From UBA10649 sp963755335 (GTDB lineage: Bacteria > Actinomycetota > Actinomycetes > S36-B12), in contig CAVWJW010000008.1 of the NCBI GenBank assembly GCA_963755335.1, forward strand, positions 248,001-312,000: 64,000 nucleotides of DNA, given 5' to 3'. How positions within the stretch are numbered: the stretch's first letter is position 1; the number at the start of each line of letters is the position of its first letter. Both the position numbers and the translations under genes were made by a program. Of the stretch, positions 29,484 to 38,048 are shown one piece after another. The notes under the pieces were generated by a model. It had not been told where the DNA came from and did not search any database. It saw nothing but the letters and a program-made list of their open reading frames with translations.

Positions 29484-31535
29484 TCAGGCGTCGACGTCGA
29501 TGTCCAACGCCGTCAGCGGCGCGACGCCGGTGACACGTGACACCGAGAACGAGCGGACCTGCTCGGAGCGATGGTCGAACGCGGTGAGGATGCCGCCGCC
29601 GAGCCGGATCGGATCGACGATCTGCTGGGTCACCGTGCCATCCGTGTCGGCGTAGCCGATCCACAGCGGGCGGTTGTCGGCCAGCGAGGTGCGCAGCGTC
29701 GACACGATGGCCGCCGACGTCATGCTCGGGGCATCGCGCGGTGCGGCGGCCGGCGTCCCCGCAGGACCGGTCACGGTCGGGCCGCGACCCTCGGTGCGGG
29801 CTCGGTCGCCGGCTCGCAGCGATCGGATGGCTGCGTCCACGAGCGCGTCCTCGGGCAGGCGGCGGCTGGCCACCGGGGTGGTGCGGGGGACGGGAGCGCG
29901 CTGGTCGGTCGGTCGTCGGATGACGACCCTGCCCTCGGGGTCCTCGGCGGCGGGGGCGTATCCGGCCTCCCGCAGCGTGCTGATGAGCTCGGCGGCCGGT
30001 GCCTGGCTGATGAGCACGTTATCGGCGAGCCGACTGAGCGCCAGGTCGCGGAGCCGTCGATCGGCCAGCGCGGCGGTGAGGGTCTCGGGGTTGTCGCAGC
30101 GGACGTAGGCCAGGCAGGTGCCCACCCGCACCGTGCCGTGCCGGCGGGCGACGTCATCGACGAGGTACGACAGCGGCTGAGGCACCGACGTCCGGGACAT
30201 CTCGTCGAGCGCTGCGTGGATGGCGGTGGCGTCCCACCCCGCGTCGAGGGCACGTCGCAGTGACGACTCGGTGATCCTGTACACCGTGGCATGACCGCGC
30301 GACTCGATGTCGGCGAGCAGCCGCAGGGTGCGGCCGACCTCGGCGCTGACGGGCCCGGGGGCGACCACCGTGAGATCGGCCTGGATGAGCACCTGGTCGA
30401 CGTCCTGGGGCAGGGCGTCGGCGAGGGCGGCACTCACCTTGGTGGTCCGCGCCCGGCGATCGACCAACGTCGGGCCCGCCGGTGCCAGCAGCACGCGACC
30501 GGCGCTGCACAGCGCTCCGGCACCCAGCAGGCCGAGTTCGGTGGCCTCGGCGAGCGTCGCGTGGACGGCCTGACGTCGCAGCTCGCCGCTCCGGCGTGGC
30601 TGCCGGTCGTCGAGCAGCTCCAGCGCGTTCTCGACATCGAGCGCAGAACCGGCTGGCAGTTCGCTCAGGAGCTCGAGGACCTGCCGACGGAGCACCGGGA
30701 CCGCTCGGCGCTCCCGATCGGCGCTGAGCACCTGGGTCTTCTCGTCGGCCAGCCATGGCAGCCGCGGCATCGTGATCCAGGCATCGATGAGCTCCAGCCA
30801 CTGCTCGGCCGGCGGGCGCGCCGTCCAGGCGTCGTAGTGATCGGTGGGCATCCAGCGAGGGCTCTCGGCCTGGTCGTCGGTGAGCAGCCGTGCCGCACGG
30901 GCGAGCTCGATCGTCAGCGACGTCAGCCGCCAGTCGGCATGCAGCTGCCGCGAGGCCGCGGCGAAGTCCCGCAACGACAGGCCGCCGGTACGCAGGATGA
31001 CCGGCGGGCTCATCGACCAGTCGTCGAGGAGGTCTCGGACGCGGGCGACCATCGCCCGGGCGTGCAGCGCAGCCTGCTCGTCGACGTCGACGGCTGCTGC
31101 CTGGATCGGCGTCAGGACGGGCCGCGGCCACAGCGGCAGAGGCGCGGATGCGACGAGGTCGCGCACGGAGTGAACGGCCCGTAGCGCGTCGGTGGAGCCC
31201 CACACGACGGCGGCGTCGCGCAGATCGCCCAGCGCGGTCGCGCATGCCGGTGCGGCATCGGATCCGATTGGCTCGGCGGCGGCCGACGCGATACTGCCCG
31301 CATCGGCCGGATGGGTCGCCGTGAGCTCGGCCGCGCAGCGCAGCACATGAAGGTGCAGGGAGTCGAAGCCGTCGAGGCAGCGCGCGATGGATGGCCCGGT
31401 CGTGGCGCGTGTCGTGAGTGCGGTGATGTCGGACGGGACCGGATGCACCAGGTCGGGGCGTCGACGAAGCAGCCTGCCGAGCGCGGCATCGTCGCGCTGG
31501 CGCAGGTCGTCGGCAAGGCTTCGGGGCGGGGCCAT
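29484..31535 (-). CDS. Helicase-associated domain protein (XPB partner) with C-terminal WYL-like region
   Basis: This 683-residue protein corresponds to the actinobacterial gene normally adjacent to the XPB helicase (mycobacterial Rv0862c type). The central region contains VLIQADLTVVAPGPVSAEVGRTLRLLADIESRGHATVYRITESSLRRALDAGWDA, the XPB/Ssl2-like helicase-associated domain. The C-terminus (LRTSLADNRPLWIGYADTDGTVTQQIVDPIRLGGGILTAFDHRSEQVRSFSVSRV) resembles a WYL ligand-sensing domain. I start at ATG 31535 (MAPPRSLADDLRQRDDAALG); the upstream extension is unrelated sequence. It is convergent with the racemase gene, 4 bases apart. The frame is intact. Confidence 0.86.
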   Translation of the reverse strand: MAPPRSLADDLRQRDDAALGRLLRRRPDLVHPVPSDITALTTRATTGPSIARCLDGFDSLHLHVLRCAAELTATHPADAGSIASAAAEPIGSDAAPACATALGDLRDAAVVWGSTDALRAVHSVRDLVASAPLPLWPRPVLTPIQAAAVDVDEQAALHARAMVARVRDLLDDWSMSPPVILRTGGLSLRDFAAASRQLHADWRLTSLTIELARAARLLTDDQAESPRWMPTDHYDAWTARPPAEQWLELIDAWITMPRLPWLADEKTQVLSADRERRAVPVLRRQVLELLSELPAGSALDVENALELLDDRQPRRSGELRRQAVHATLAEATELGLLGAGALCSAGRVLLAPAGPTLVDRRARTTKVSAALADALPQDVDQVLIQADLTVVAPGPVSAEVGRTLRLLADIESRGHATVYRITESSLRRALDAGWDATAIHAALDEMSRTSVPQPLSYLVDDVARRHGTVRVGTCLAYVRCDNPETLTAALADRRLRDLALSRLADNVLISQAPAAELISTLREAGYAPAAEDPEGRVVIRRPTDQRAPVPRTTPVASRRLPEDALVDAAIRSLRAGDRARTEGRGPTVTGPAGTPAAAPRDAPSMTSAAIVSTLRTSLADNRPLWIGYADTDGTVTQQIVDPIRLGGGILTAFDHRSEQVRSFSVSRVTGVAPLTALDIDVDA

Positions 31536-31598
31536 CGAAGCCACGTTACGCGCCGCCCCGGCGTAGCCTGAAGGTGCGACCCATCGAGGGAGGCAGCG

Positions 31599-31796
31599 AT
31601 GCAGGCCAAGACAGGCGATCGGCTGGTCGTTCCGGGCACGCACGTGGACGACTCCGTGCGCGACGGCGAGATTCTCGAGGTGCACGGCGAGGATGGCGGG
31701 CCGCCCTACCTGGTCAGGTGGTCGGACAACGGCCACGAGTCACTGGTGTTCCCCGGCCCCGGCTGGCATGTGGCCGGCAGCGAGGCCCCCGAGTGA
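31599..31796 (+). CDS. DUF1918 protein
   Basis: This 65-residue protein is of the actinobacterial DUF1918 type: MQAKTGDRLVVPGTHVDDSVRDGEILEVHGEDGGPPYLVRWSDNGHESLVFPGPGWHV. It forms a small SH3-like beta fold of unknown function. GGGAGG upstream of ATG 31599 supports the start. It is divergent from the helicase-associated gene (64-base gap). The stop overlaps the 10-base palindrome GTGACGTCAC at 31797-31806 by one base. Confidence 0.88.
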   Translation: MQAKTGDRLVVPGTHVDDSVRDGEILEVHGEDGGPPYLVRWSDNGHESLVFPGPGWHVAGSEAPE

Positions 31797-31923
31797 GTGA
31801 CGTCACGGATCGTCCTGGCCGTGGGCGCACCTGAGCCAGTCCGTCGATCCCTGGCAATAGGGCTAACGTGAGTGCGTAGGGGCTCTTGCCTTTGCGGAAG
31901 CACGACTTCCAACGGACTTGTCT

Positions 31924-33066
31924 ATGACATTCAATGAGAACAAGAAGCTTGAGGCGCTGCCATGGCGGGCGATCAAGGAGCCGGAGTGGCGGGCAGTCCT
32001 TGCCTCGACAGCGGCGCTTGCCAGGAGTGACACGGAGGACGCCCTCCTGCGCGATGTCTGCGAGGCGGCTGTCAACGCGGGCGGTTACCTGCTGGCGTCG
32101 TACGGACGGGTCCTCACCAACGGGCACCTTGAGCTCGTGTCCGTGTCTGCCGCGGGACCTGAGCAGGGCTATCTCGATGAGTTCACCGTGTCCTGGGGGC
32201 ACGGGATCGTGACGAACAGCCCGGGCGGGATGGCCGTCGACGCCGGTGAGCCGGTATTCACCGACGACGTCCTCACCGACGAGCGTTTCGCGCCCTGGCG
32301 GGACCACGCCGTTCAGCACGGCATCCGCTCTCTCGTGTCCATCCCCGTGTTCGTGCGCGGAACCCTCGACGGCGTATTGAGCATCTACGCGTCCGAGGTC
32401 GGGGTGTTCGATACGACGGCGACCGCGATTCTGTCCACCCTGTGCGATCACGTCGGTGTGGGAATGGAGAAGCTTCGGTCCGCCGCCCGCATCAACGACG
32501 CGCTGGAAGGGACGATTCGGGTCCTCACCCGCGCGCTTGAGGCACGCGACCCGTACACCGCCGGTCACCAGGCGGGTGTCTCCGCCCTGGCTGAGCACAT
32601 GGCGATCCGTCTCGGACTGGATGACCTTGATGTCCAGGGAATACGCCTGGCCGCGCTCGTCCATGACGTGGGCAAGATCGGCGTGCCGACCGAGCTCCTG
32701 CTCAAGCCGGGACCGCTGCGCTCGACCGAGATGGACCTCATCCGTGATCATGCGGCGATCGGTCAGGAGGTCCTGTCGGCCGTGGACTTCCCATGGCCGA
32801 TTGCTGAGATCGTCGGCCAGCATCACGAACGGGTCGACGGCAGTGGCTACCCTCGCGGCCTCACCGGCGAGGAGACGTTGCTCGCCGCCAAGATCATTGC
32901 CGTGGCCGACGTCGCCGAGGCGATGGGGCGTCGACGCCCCTTCAAGGACGGGGCCGGACACCAGGCGACCCTCGCCTACCTGCAGTCCGAACGCGGACGC
33001 CTGTTCGATGCCTCGTGTGTCGACGCCTGCATCGCGACGCTCGGGGATGGCACCTTTACGCTGTGA
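31924..33066 (+). CDS. GAF plus HD-GYP domain protein, probable c-di-GMP phosphodiesterase
   Basis: The protein has 380 residues from ATG 31924; a TTG 6 bases earlier is in frame. Residues about 35-180 form a GAF-like sensor (LLRDVCEAAVNAGGYLLASYGRVL ... SLVSIPVFVRGTLDGVLSIYASE). The C-terminal half is HD-GYP, with ALEARDPYTAGHQAGVSALAEHMA, AALVHDVGKIGVPTELL (HD pair) and IVGQHHERVDGSGYPRGLTGEE (HHE and GYP motifs). All metal ligands and the GYP signature appear intact, so hydrolysis of c-di-GMP is likely, controlled by a small ligand or redox input. It has no signal peptide or membrane segment. It converges with the dehydrogenase gene, overlapping 11 bases. Confidence 0.9.
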   Translation: MTFNENKKLEALPWRAIKEPEWRAVLASTAALARSDTEDALLRDVCEAAVNAGGYLLASYGRVLTNGHLELVSVSAAGPEQGYLDEFTVSWGHGIVTNSPGGMAVDAGEPVFTDDVLTDERFAPWRDHAVQHGIRSLVSIPVFVRGTLDGVLSIYASEVGVFDTTATAILSTLCDHVGVGMEKLRSAARINDALEGTIRVLTRALEARDPYTAGHQAGVSALAEHMAIRLGLDDLDVQGIRLAALVHDVGKIGVPTELLLKPGPLRSTEMDLIRDHAAIGQEVLSAVDFPWPIAEIVGQHHERVDGSGYPRGLTGEETLLAAKIIAVADVAEAMGRRRPFKDGAGHQATLAYLQSERGRLFDASCVDACIATLGDGTFTL

Positions 33067-34066
33067 CGGTGTTGCGCAGCACCGCCGCGCCACTGAACGC
33101 TCCCGAGGCGAGGTCGGACAGCGCCTCATCGGCGCGAGCCATCGGGTACGCGACCGTGGTGGCCTTCACGCCCAGCCGCGGTGCCAGTCGCAGGAACTCC
33201 TCGCCGTCGACTCGCGTGTTCGCCGTGACGCTGCGCAGCGTGCGCTCGTAGAAGAGCTCGTCCTCGTAGACGACGGACGGGATGTCCGAGAGCCAGATGC
33301 CGGCGGTCGCGAGTGTCCCGCCGCGGTCGAGGGCACGCAGTGCCACGGGGACCAGTTCGCCGGCAGGCGCGAACAGGATGGCGCCGTCCAGGCGCACGGG
33401 AGGCTCGTCCGTGGCGGCACCGACGCTGCTGCAGCCGAGTTCGCGGGCCAGCGCCCGGTTCTGCTCGCCGCGGGTCAGGACGTGCACCTGGAGTCCCTGC
33501 GCCAGCGCGAGCTGTGCGGTCAGGTGCGCCGAGCCGCCGAACCCGTAGATGCCGAGCCGACCGCCGGGTGGCACGGCAGCCGCCTTCAGGGACCGGTACC
33601 CGATGATGCCCGCGCACAGCAGCGGCGCAGCGGCCTCGTCGTCAAGATCGTCGGGCAGGGCGTAGGCGAAGGCCTCGTCGACCAGGCAGTAGTCGGCGTA
33701 GCCGCCGTCGACATCCCAACCGGTGAAGGTCGGGCTCAGGCACAGATTCTCGCGGCCGGACCGGCAGTAGCGGCACGAGCCGTCGGTGCGGCCCAGCCAG
33801 GCGACGCCAACCCGCTGCCCGATCGAGAATCGCGACGCCCCGGCGCCCACGGCATCCACGGCGCCGACCACCTCGTGCCCGGGAACGACGCCGTGCCGAC
33901 GAGGCAGCAGGTCGCCCTCCGCGAGGTGGAGGTCGGTGCGGCACACGCCGCAGACGAGCACGCGGACCCGGATCTGGCCGGGAGCCGGCAGCGGGTCAGG
34001 CAGCTCAGCAGGGACGAGTGGTCCACTGGCGATCGGGCCGGGGACGTCGACGATCCAGGCGCGCAC
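33056..34066 (-). CDS. Zinc-dependent alcohol dehydrogenase
   Basis: This 336-residue medium-chain dehydrogenase has the catalytic-zinc site VCGVCRTDLHLAEGD (Cys) and VVPGHEVVGAVD (His-Glu). The structural-zinc lobe has the Cys cluster DGSCRYCRSGRENLC (three of the usual four spacings visible). The Rossmann fold is LGIYGFGGSAHLTAQLALAQG, a GxGxxA-like motif in which Ser replaces the usual Gly-type residue. It would oxidise an alcohol or reduce an aldehyde using NAD(P). The length is typical of the AdhP-like branch with shorter inserts. There is no operon partner; the downstream gene is convergent. The frame is intact. Confidence 0.87.
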   Translation of the reverse strand: MRAWIVDVPGPIASGPLVPAELPDPLPAPGQIRVRVLVCGVCRTDLHLAEGDLLPRRHGVVPGHEVVGAVDAVGAGASRFSIGQRVGVAWLGRTDGSCRYCRSGRENLCLSPTFTGWDVDGGYADYCLVDEAFAYALPDDLDDEAAAPLLCAGIIGYRSLKAAAVPPGGRLGIYGFGGSAHLTAQLALAQGLQVHVLTRGEQNRALARELGCSSVGAATDEPPVRLDGAILFAPAGELVPVALRALDRGGTLATAGIWLSDIPSVVYEDELFYERTLRSVTANTRVDGEEFLRLAPRLGVKATTVAYPMARADEALSDLASGAFSGAAVLRNTVTA

Positions 34067-34086
34067 GGGTCCAGCGTGTCACCGGG

Positions 34087-34305
34087 TCAGGACGGAGTCG
34101 ACCGCCGGGACCGTGCGCTCATGACCAGCCCGGCGCAGATGACCACGATGCCGACGCCGGTGAGCATCGACAGGAACCACAGGACACTGGGCAGGGTCAG
34201 CGTCGGGAAGAACAGCGGAAGGATCGCGATGAGCGTGAACCCGAGCCCGACCGCGGTGATGACGGCGCCTGCGCGCATGACGCGGTCCGCTCGGGAGTCC
34301 ACCAT
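34087..34305 (-). CDS. Small membrane protein of unknown function
   Basis: The 72-residue protein has two hydrophobic segments, AGAVITAVGLGFTLIAILPLFF and LWFLSMLTGVGIVVICAGLVMSA, flanked by Arg residues that predict both ends inside. It resembles the two-helix small membrane protein often found beside cspB in actinobacteria, but I cannot name a family. ATG 34305 is the only reasonable start. It lies divergent from the cold shock gene (130-base gap) and 20 bases upstream of the dehydrogenase gene, with which it could be co-transcribed. Confidence 0.72.
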   Translation of the reverse strand: MVDSRADRVMRAGAVITAVGLGFTLIAILPLFFPTLTLPSVLWFLSMLTGVGIVVICAGLVMSARSRRSTPS

Positions 34306-34435
34306 GGGACAAGCCTCTCAGGGTGACTGACCCAGCGGAGCGTGGGGGACGGTAACCTGTTGGGGCGCGGGGGAGTGCCCGTGCCGGACGCCGGCCGAAG
34401 GCTGGCACACCGCGTGTCAACGAAGCGAGGCTGCC

Positions 34436-34819
34436 GTGCCTACGGGAACCGTCAAGTGGTACGACTCGGAGAAGGGCTTCGGGTTCATCACGTCCGACGA
34501 CGGCGATGATGTCTTCGTCCACGTCTCGACCCTGCCCGCCGGGGTCACCGCCCTCAAGCCCGGCTCCAAGGTCGAGTTCGGCGTGGTGGACGGACGTCGC
34601 GGCAAGCAGGCGCTGTCGCTGAGCGTCCTGTCGGCGGCTCCGTCGGTGGTCAAGAGCTCCCGGAAGCCGGCCGACGACATGGCGGTCATCGTCGAGGACG
34701 TCATCAAGCTGCTCGACGGTGTCTCGAACCAGCTGCGCCGGGGCAAGTACCCGCCGGACGCGAATGCGAAGAAGGTCGCGGCCCTGTTGCGTGCGGTGGC
34801 CGACGACCTCGACGTCTGA
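34436..34819 (+). CDS. cspB: Cold shock protein with C-terminal extension (CspB type)
   Basis: The 127-residue protein starts GTG 34436. Residues 1-65 are a cold shock domain with RNP1 KGFGFI and RNP2 VFVHVS, binding single-stranded RNA/DNA. The remaining 60 residues form a helical tail (DDMAVIVEDVIKLLDGVSNQLRRGKYPPDANAKKVAALLRAVADDL), as in the longer mycobacterial CspB. The leader contains an inverted repeat, GTGCC...GGCAC, near 34380-34406 that may fold in the 5' UTR. Downstream, DUF2771 and DUF3027 genes follow the conserved actinobacterial order. Confidence 0.9.
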   Translation: MPTGTVKWYDSEKGFGFITSDDGDDVFVHVSTLPAGVTALKPGSKVEFGVVDGRRGKQALSLSVLSAAPSVVKSSRKPADDMAVIVEDVIKLLDGVSNQLRRGKYPPDANAKKVAALLRAVADDLDV

Positions 34820-34846
34820 GCGCCCGGTCGCCGTCAGCGGCGTGGA

Positions 34847-35309
34847 TCAGGCGGGCACGATCTTGAAGAGCCACAGGCCCTTCGTGGCGCCGTCCTTGCC
34901 TGCCACGATCTCCATGACCATGCCATCGGCGGGCACCGCCGTGAGGTCGGGGAAGGTGAACCGGAAGTAGGTGCTGGTGATCGCCGTCGGGCGTGACGTT
35001 CTGCTGGTTCACCCGGGCGACCCAGCCGGCGTCGGCGACGACCGGATCGACACTGATGCCGATGACCTGACCGGGCACCACGGGGATGGTCGGGACGGTG
35101 ACGCCGGCAACAGCATTGTTGACCACGTCACGCGCGCACTTGGTGGCGTCGATCGGTTCCGAGGACGAGGACCAGCAGGCAGCCTGCCGCCACTGACTGG
35201 TCGTTCCGGAGAAGATGCTGGCTCCCGGGTTCGGCTTGTCGCACGCGGTGAGGCCGACGGCGATGAGCGCGGAACCGGCCAGCACCGTGACGGTGCGTGC
35301 ACGCTTCAT
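34847..35309 (-). CDS. DUF2771-like lipoprotein, one frame break
   Basis: This secreted lipoprotein has about 153 residues. The signal peptide MKRARTVTVLAGSALIAVGLTAC ends in a good lipobox (GLTAC). The mature part has WRQAACWSSSSEPIDATKCARDVVNNAV and PTIPVVPGQVIGISVDPVVADAGWVARVNQQNVTPDG. The frame breaks at 34982-34983 (GG[C/G], synonymous), then continues ITSTYFRFTFPDLTAVPADGMVMEIVAGK to LWLFKIVPA. Family function is unknown. Its location between cspB and the DUF3027 gene matches actinobacterial synteny, which supports the family call. Confidence 0.75.
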
Positions 35310-35388
35310 GGTCGTGACACTACCGCTGGGCCGTCGGCCAGTCCGACCCAGAGTGGGTGGCGTCGGACACGTGGGACACAATTCGTCC

Positions 35389-36168
35389 ATGACCCCCGCA
35401 ACCAGCACGATCGAGGCGAAGAAGGACAGCGCCCTCGTGGCAGCCGTCGACGTCGCCCGCGCGGCCGCGGTGGACGAGGTCGGCGAGGCCATGGTGGGTG
35501 ACCACCTCGGTGTCGTCATGGAGGCCGAGCGGGTGGCCACCCACAGCTTCGCGTGCCTCAACCCCGCATACCTGGGATGGCGCTGGTCGGTCACGATCGC
35601 GCGGGTGTCACGTGCCAAGACCATCACCATCGACGAGGTCGTGCTGCTTCCGGGCGCCGAGGCCATCGTCGCCCCCGCGTGGGTGCCGTGGAGCGAGCGG
35701 GTCCGCCCCGGCGATCTGGGCCCCGGCGACGTGCTTCCGTCGGCGCCGGACGATGCCCGCCTGATCGCGGGCCTGACCGGCGAGGACGACCTCGAGTCAG
35801 TGGCCGCCCTGTCGCCCCTGCACCCCAGTGAGTGGGAGATCGGCCTGGGCCGGGCGCGGGTGCTGTCGCCGCTGGGCCGCGACGATGCTGCGGACCGCTG
35901 GGTCGGTGGCGATTTCGGCCCGATGACCCCGATGGCCAAGCAGTCGGCGCTCGACTGCGCCACCTGCGGCTTCATCCTGCCGATCGGCGGACCCCTCGGC
36001 CAGTCGTTCGCCATCTGCGCCAACGAGATGAGCCCGGCTGACGGGCGCGTGGTCGCGCTGGGATTCGGCTGCGGAGCGCACTCCGAGGTCGAGACCGAGG
36101 TCGAGCCGCGCAGCGAGGTGGCGACCGACGAACTGGGCTGGGACCCGCTGGATCTCGGCCACTCCTGA
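35389..36168 (+). CDS. DUF3027 protein
   Basis: The 259-residue actinobacterial protein starts at ATG 35389 (MTPATSTIEAKKDSALVAAVDVARAAAVDEVG). Conserved features include HSFACLNPAYLGWRWSVTIARVSRAKTITIDEVVLLPG, APAWVPWSERVRPGDLGPGD, and a cysteine pair ALDCATCGFILPIGGPLGQSFAICANEMSPADGRVVALGFGCGAHSE that may bind metal. Function is unknown. It is divergent from the DUF2771 gene (79-base gap), which probably holds promoters for both. A DUF2530 gene follows on the opposite strand. Confidence 0.87.
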   Translation: MTPATSTIEAKKDSALVAAVDVARAAAVDEVGEAMVGDHLGVVMEAERVATHSFACLNPAYLGWRWSVTIARVSRAKTITIDEVVLLPGAEAIVAPAWVPWSERVRPGDLGPGDVLPSAPDDARLIAGLTGEDDLESVAALSPLHPSEWEIGLGRARVLSPLGRDDAADRWVGGDFGPMTPMAKQSALDCATCGFILPIGGPLGQSFAICANEMSPADGRVVALGFGCGAHSEVETEVEPRSEVATDELGWDPLDLGHS

Positions 36169-36171
36169 CCG

Positions 36172-36399
36172 CTACCCCTGGCGGGCCTTGCGGCGCTTGC
36201 GCCACACCAGGAAGGCCACGCCGCCGGCCCCGCTGACCACGCCCACCGCGGCCGCCGCGATCCACCACGACGTGCCGTTCGCCTCGAGGCGTGATCGTCC
36301 GAGCAGGAGCCCGACCAGCACGAGCAGCCACACCGCGGTGCCCAGGGCCACCGGGAGGATCGCATCCTCGTCGGCTTCGTCGAGTCGTAACACCGTCAT
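36172..36399 (-). CDS. DUF2530 small membrane protein
   Basis: The 75-residue protein begins MTVLRLDEADEDAILPVALGTAVWLLVLVGLLLGRS, with a second membrane segment WWIAAAAVGVVSGAGGVAFLVW and a basic tail RKRRKARQG. The acidic N-terminus followed by two helices is the DUF2530 pattern of actinobacteria. Function is unknown. It converges with the DUF3027 gene and is divergent from the purine permease gene. Confidence 0.8.
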   Translation of the reverse strand: MTVLRLDEADEDAILPVALGTAVWLLVLVGLLLGRSRLEANGTSWWIAAAAVGVVSGAGGVAFLVWRKRRKARQG

Positions 36400-36486
36400 A
36401 ACACCGGCACGCTACTCTGCGCGCGGAACGTCCGACGTCCGTCGCCTTCCCCGGCGCGCCTTAGTCCTGACTCCCGGAGGAAGCCG

Positions 36487-37944
36487 ATGGCCACGTCGAC
36501 ACAAAGTCCCCCCACCAGCAGCGTCGATCGCTGGTTCGATCTGACCGCACGCGGTTCGAACTACGGTCGCGAGGTCCGCGGCGGGTTCGTCACCTTCTTC
36601 ACGATGGCCTACATCGTCGTGCTCAACCCGCTCATCATCGGCACGGCCAAGGACATGAACGGCCAGTTCATCGGCGACAACACCGACGTGGCCGTCTCCA
36701 TCGCCCAGGTGACCGCCGTGACGGCCCTCGTCGCCGGCGTGATGACGATCCTCATGGGCGTGATCGGTCGGTTCCCGATCGCGATCGCCGCCGGCCTGGG
36801 GCTCAATGGCTTCGTCGCGTTCACGCTCGCCCCGCAGATGACGTGGGCCGACGCCATGGGCCTGGTCGTCCTCGAGGGCATCCTCATCCTGCTGCTCGTC
36901 CTCACCGGATTCCGGTCGGCCGTGTTCACCGCCGTCCCCGAGCAGCTCAAGTACGCCATCGGCGTCGGCATCGGGCTCTTCATCACGATCATCGGCCTCG
37001 TCGACTCGGGCATCGTGCGCACCGGCGTCCCGCTGATCTCGTTCGGGGTGTTCGGCGAACTGGCCGGGTGGCCGACGTTCACCTTCGTCTTCGGCCTCCT
37101 GCTGACGATCATCCTCGTGGTGCGCAAGGTCAAGGGCGCCATCCTGATCGGCATCCTGGCCACCACCGTGCTGGCCATCGTGATCGAGGCGGTCGCCGGC
37201 GTCGGCGCCCGGACCCAGGAGAACCCGCTCGGCTGGGGCCTCAACGTCCCGCAGATGCCGAGCCAGGTCGTCGCAACGCCCGACCTCAGCCTGCTCGGAC
37301 AGTTCAACCTGTTCGGCAGCTTCCAGGTCATCGGGGTCGTGGCCTCGGTCCTCGCGATCTTCTCCCTGATGCTCAGCGACTTCTTCGACACGATGGGGAC
37401 GGCGTTCGGGCTCGCGACGGAGGCGGACCTGCTCGACGAGGACAATCAGATCCCGCACTTCGAGAGCATCCTGGTGGTCGACTCGCTGGCCGCCGTGGCC
37501 GGTGGCGCTGCCTCGGCCTCGAGCAACACCGCCTACATCGAGTCGGCATCGGGGATCGGAGAGGGCGCGCGCACCGGAATCGCGTCGCTGGTGACCGGCG
37601 TGCTGTTCCTGGTCGCGATGCTGTTCTCACCGCTGGTCACGATCGTGCCCTACGAGGCGGCCACGCCCGCCCTCGTCGTCGTCGGCTTCCTGATGATGAC
37701 GCAGGTGCGGCACATCGACTTCATGGACTACGAGATCGGCATCCCGGCCTTCCTGACGATCGTGCTGATGCCCTTCACGTACTCGATCACGAACGGCATC
37801 GGCGCCGGTTTCGTGACCTGGGTCGTCATCAAGGTCGCCATGGGCAAGGTGCGCGAGATCAGCTGGCTGATGTGGGTGATCTCGCTCGCCTTCCTCGTGT
37901 ACTTCGCGATCTACCCGATCGAGGTCATGCTCGGGTTGAAGTAG
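36487..37944 (+). CDS. NCS2-family purine permease (guanine/hypoxanthine AzgA-like)
   Basis: The 485-residue transporter has about 12-14 membrane segments. It matches the AzgA branch: VRGGFVTFFTMAYIVVLNPLI, RFPIAIAAGLGLNGFVAFTLAPQMTWADAMGLVVLEG, MLSDFFDTMGTAFGLATEADLLDE, and GGAASASSNTAYIESASGIGEGARTGIASLVTG, which holds the substrate-binding region. It would import hypoxanthine, guanine or adenine by proton symport. ATG 36487 follows CCCGGAGGAAGCC, a strong ribosome binding site. The frame is intact. No purine-degradation genes are close. Confidence 0.9.
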   Translation: MATSTQSPPTSSVDRWFDLTARGSNYGREVRGGFVTFFTMAYIVVLNPLIIGTAKDMNGQFIGDNTDVAVSIAQVTAVTALVAGVMTILMGVIGRFPIAIAAGLGLNGFVAFTLAPQMTWADAMGLVVLEGILILLLVLTGFRSAVFTAVPEQLKYAIGVGIGLFITIIGLVDSGIVRTGVPLISFGVFGELAGWPTFTFVFGLLLTIILVVRKVKGAILIGILATTVLAIVIEAVAGVGARTQENPLGWGLNVPQMPSQVVATPDLSLLGQFNLFGSFQVIGVVASVLAIFSLMLSDFFDTMGTAFGLATEADLLDEDNQIPHFESILVVDSLAAVAGGAASASSNTAYIESASGIGEGARTGIASLVTGVLFLVAMLFSPLVTIVPYEAATPALVVVGFLMMTQVRHIDFMDYEIGIPAFLTIVLMPFTYSITNGIGAGFVTWVVIKVAMGKVREISWLMWVISLAFLVYFAIYPIEVMLGLK

Positions 37945-37960
37945 CACGTACGCTGATGCC

Positions 37961-38047
37961 GTGAATCCCCGTACGAGGCGAGTCGTGACGCTCCTGGTCC
38001 TGTTCTCCCTCCTGGGCTTCATGTTCGTCGCTGCCATCGTTCGATGA
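37961..38047 (+). CDS. 28-residue single-helix membrane peptide
   Basis: GTG 37961 opens a short frame encoding NPRTRRVVTLLVLFSLLGFM then FVAAIVR and a stop at 38045-38047. It has the layout of a small membrane protein: positively charged N-terminus, one 17-19-residue hydrophobic helix and an Arg end. It lies 16 bases after the permease stop and one base before the next ATG, so it sits neatly in the transcript. Whether it is translated is unproven, but the fit between neighbours and the clear topology favour a real gene. Confidence 0.5.
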   Translation: MNPRTRRVVTLLVLFSLLGFMFVAAIVR

Positions 38048-38048
38048 C

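Noticed and set aside
31535..31736. N-terminal extension of the helicase-associated protein
   Set aside because: The in-frame extension has no family resemblance, overlaps the divergent DUF1918 gene, and ATG 31535 gives a natural beginning.
31797..31806. GTGACGTCAC palindrome as a regulatory operator
   Set aside because: A 10-base palindrome is expected by chance in this GC content and it overlaps the DUF1918 stop codon.
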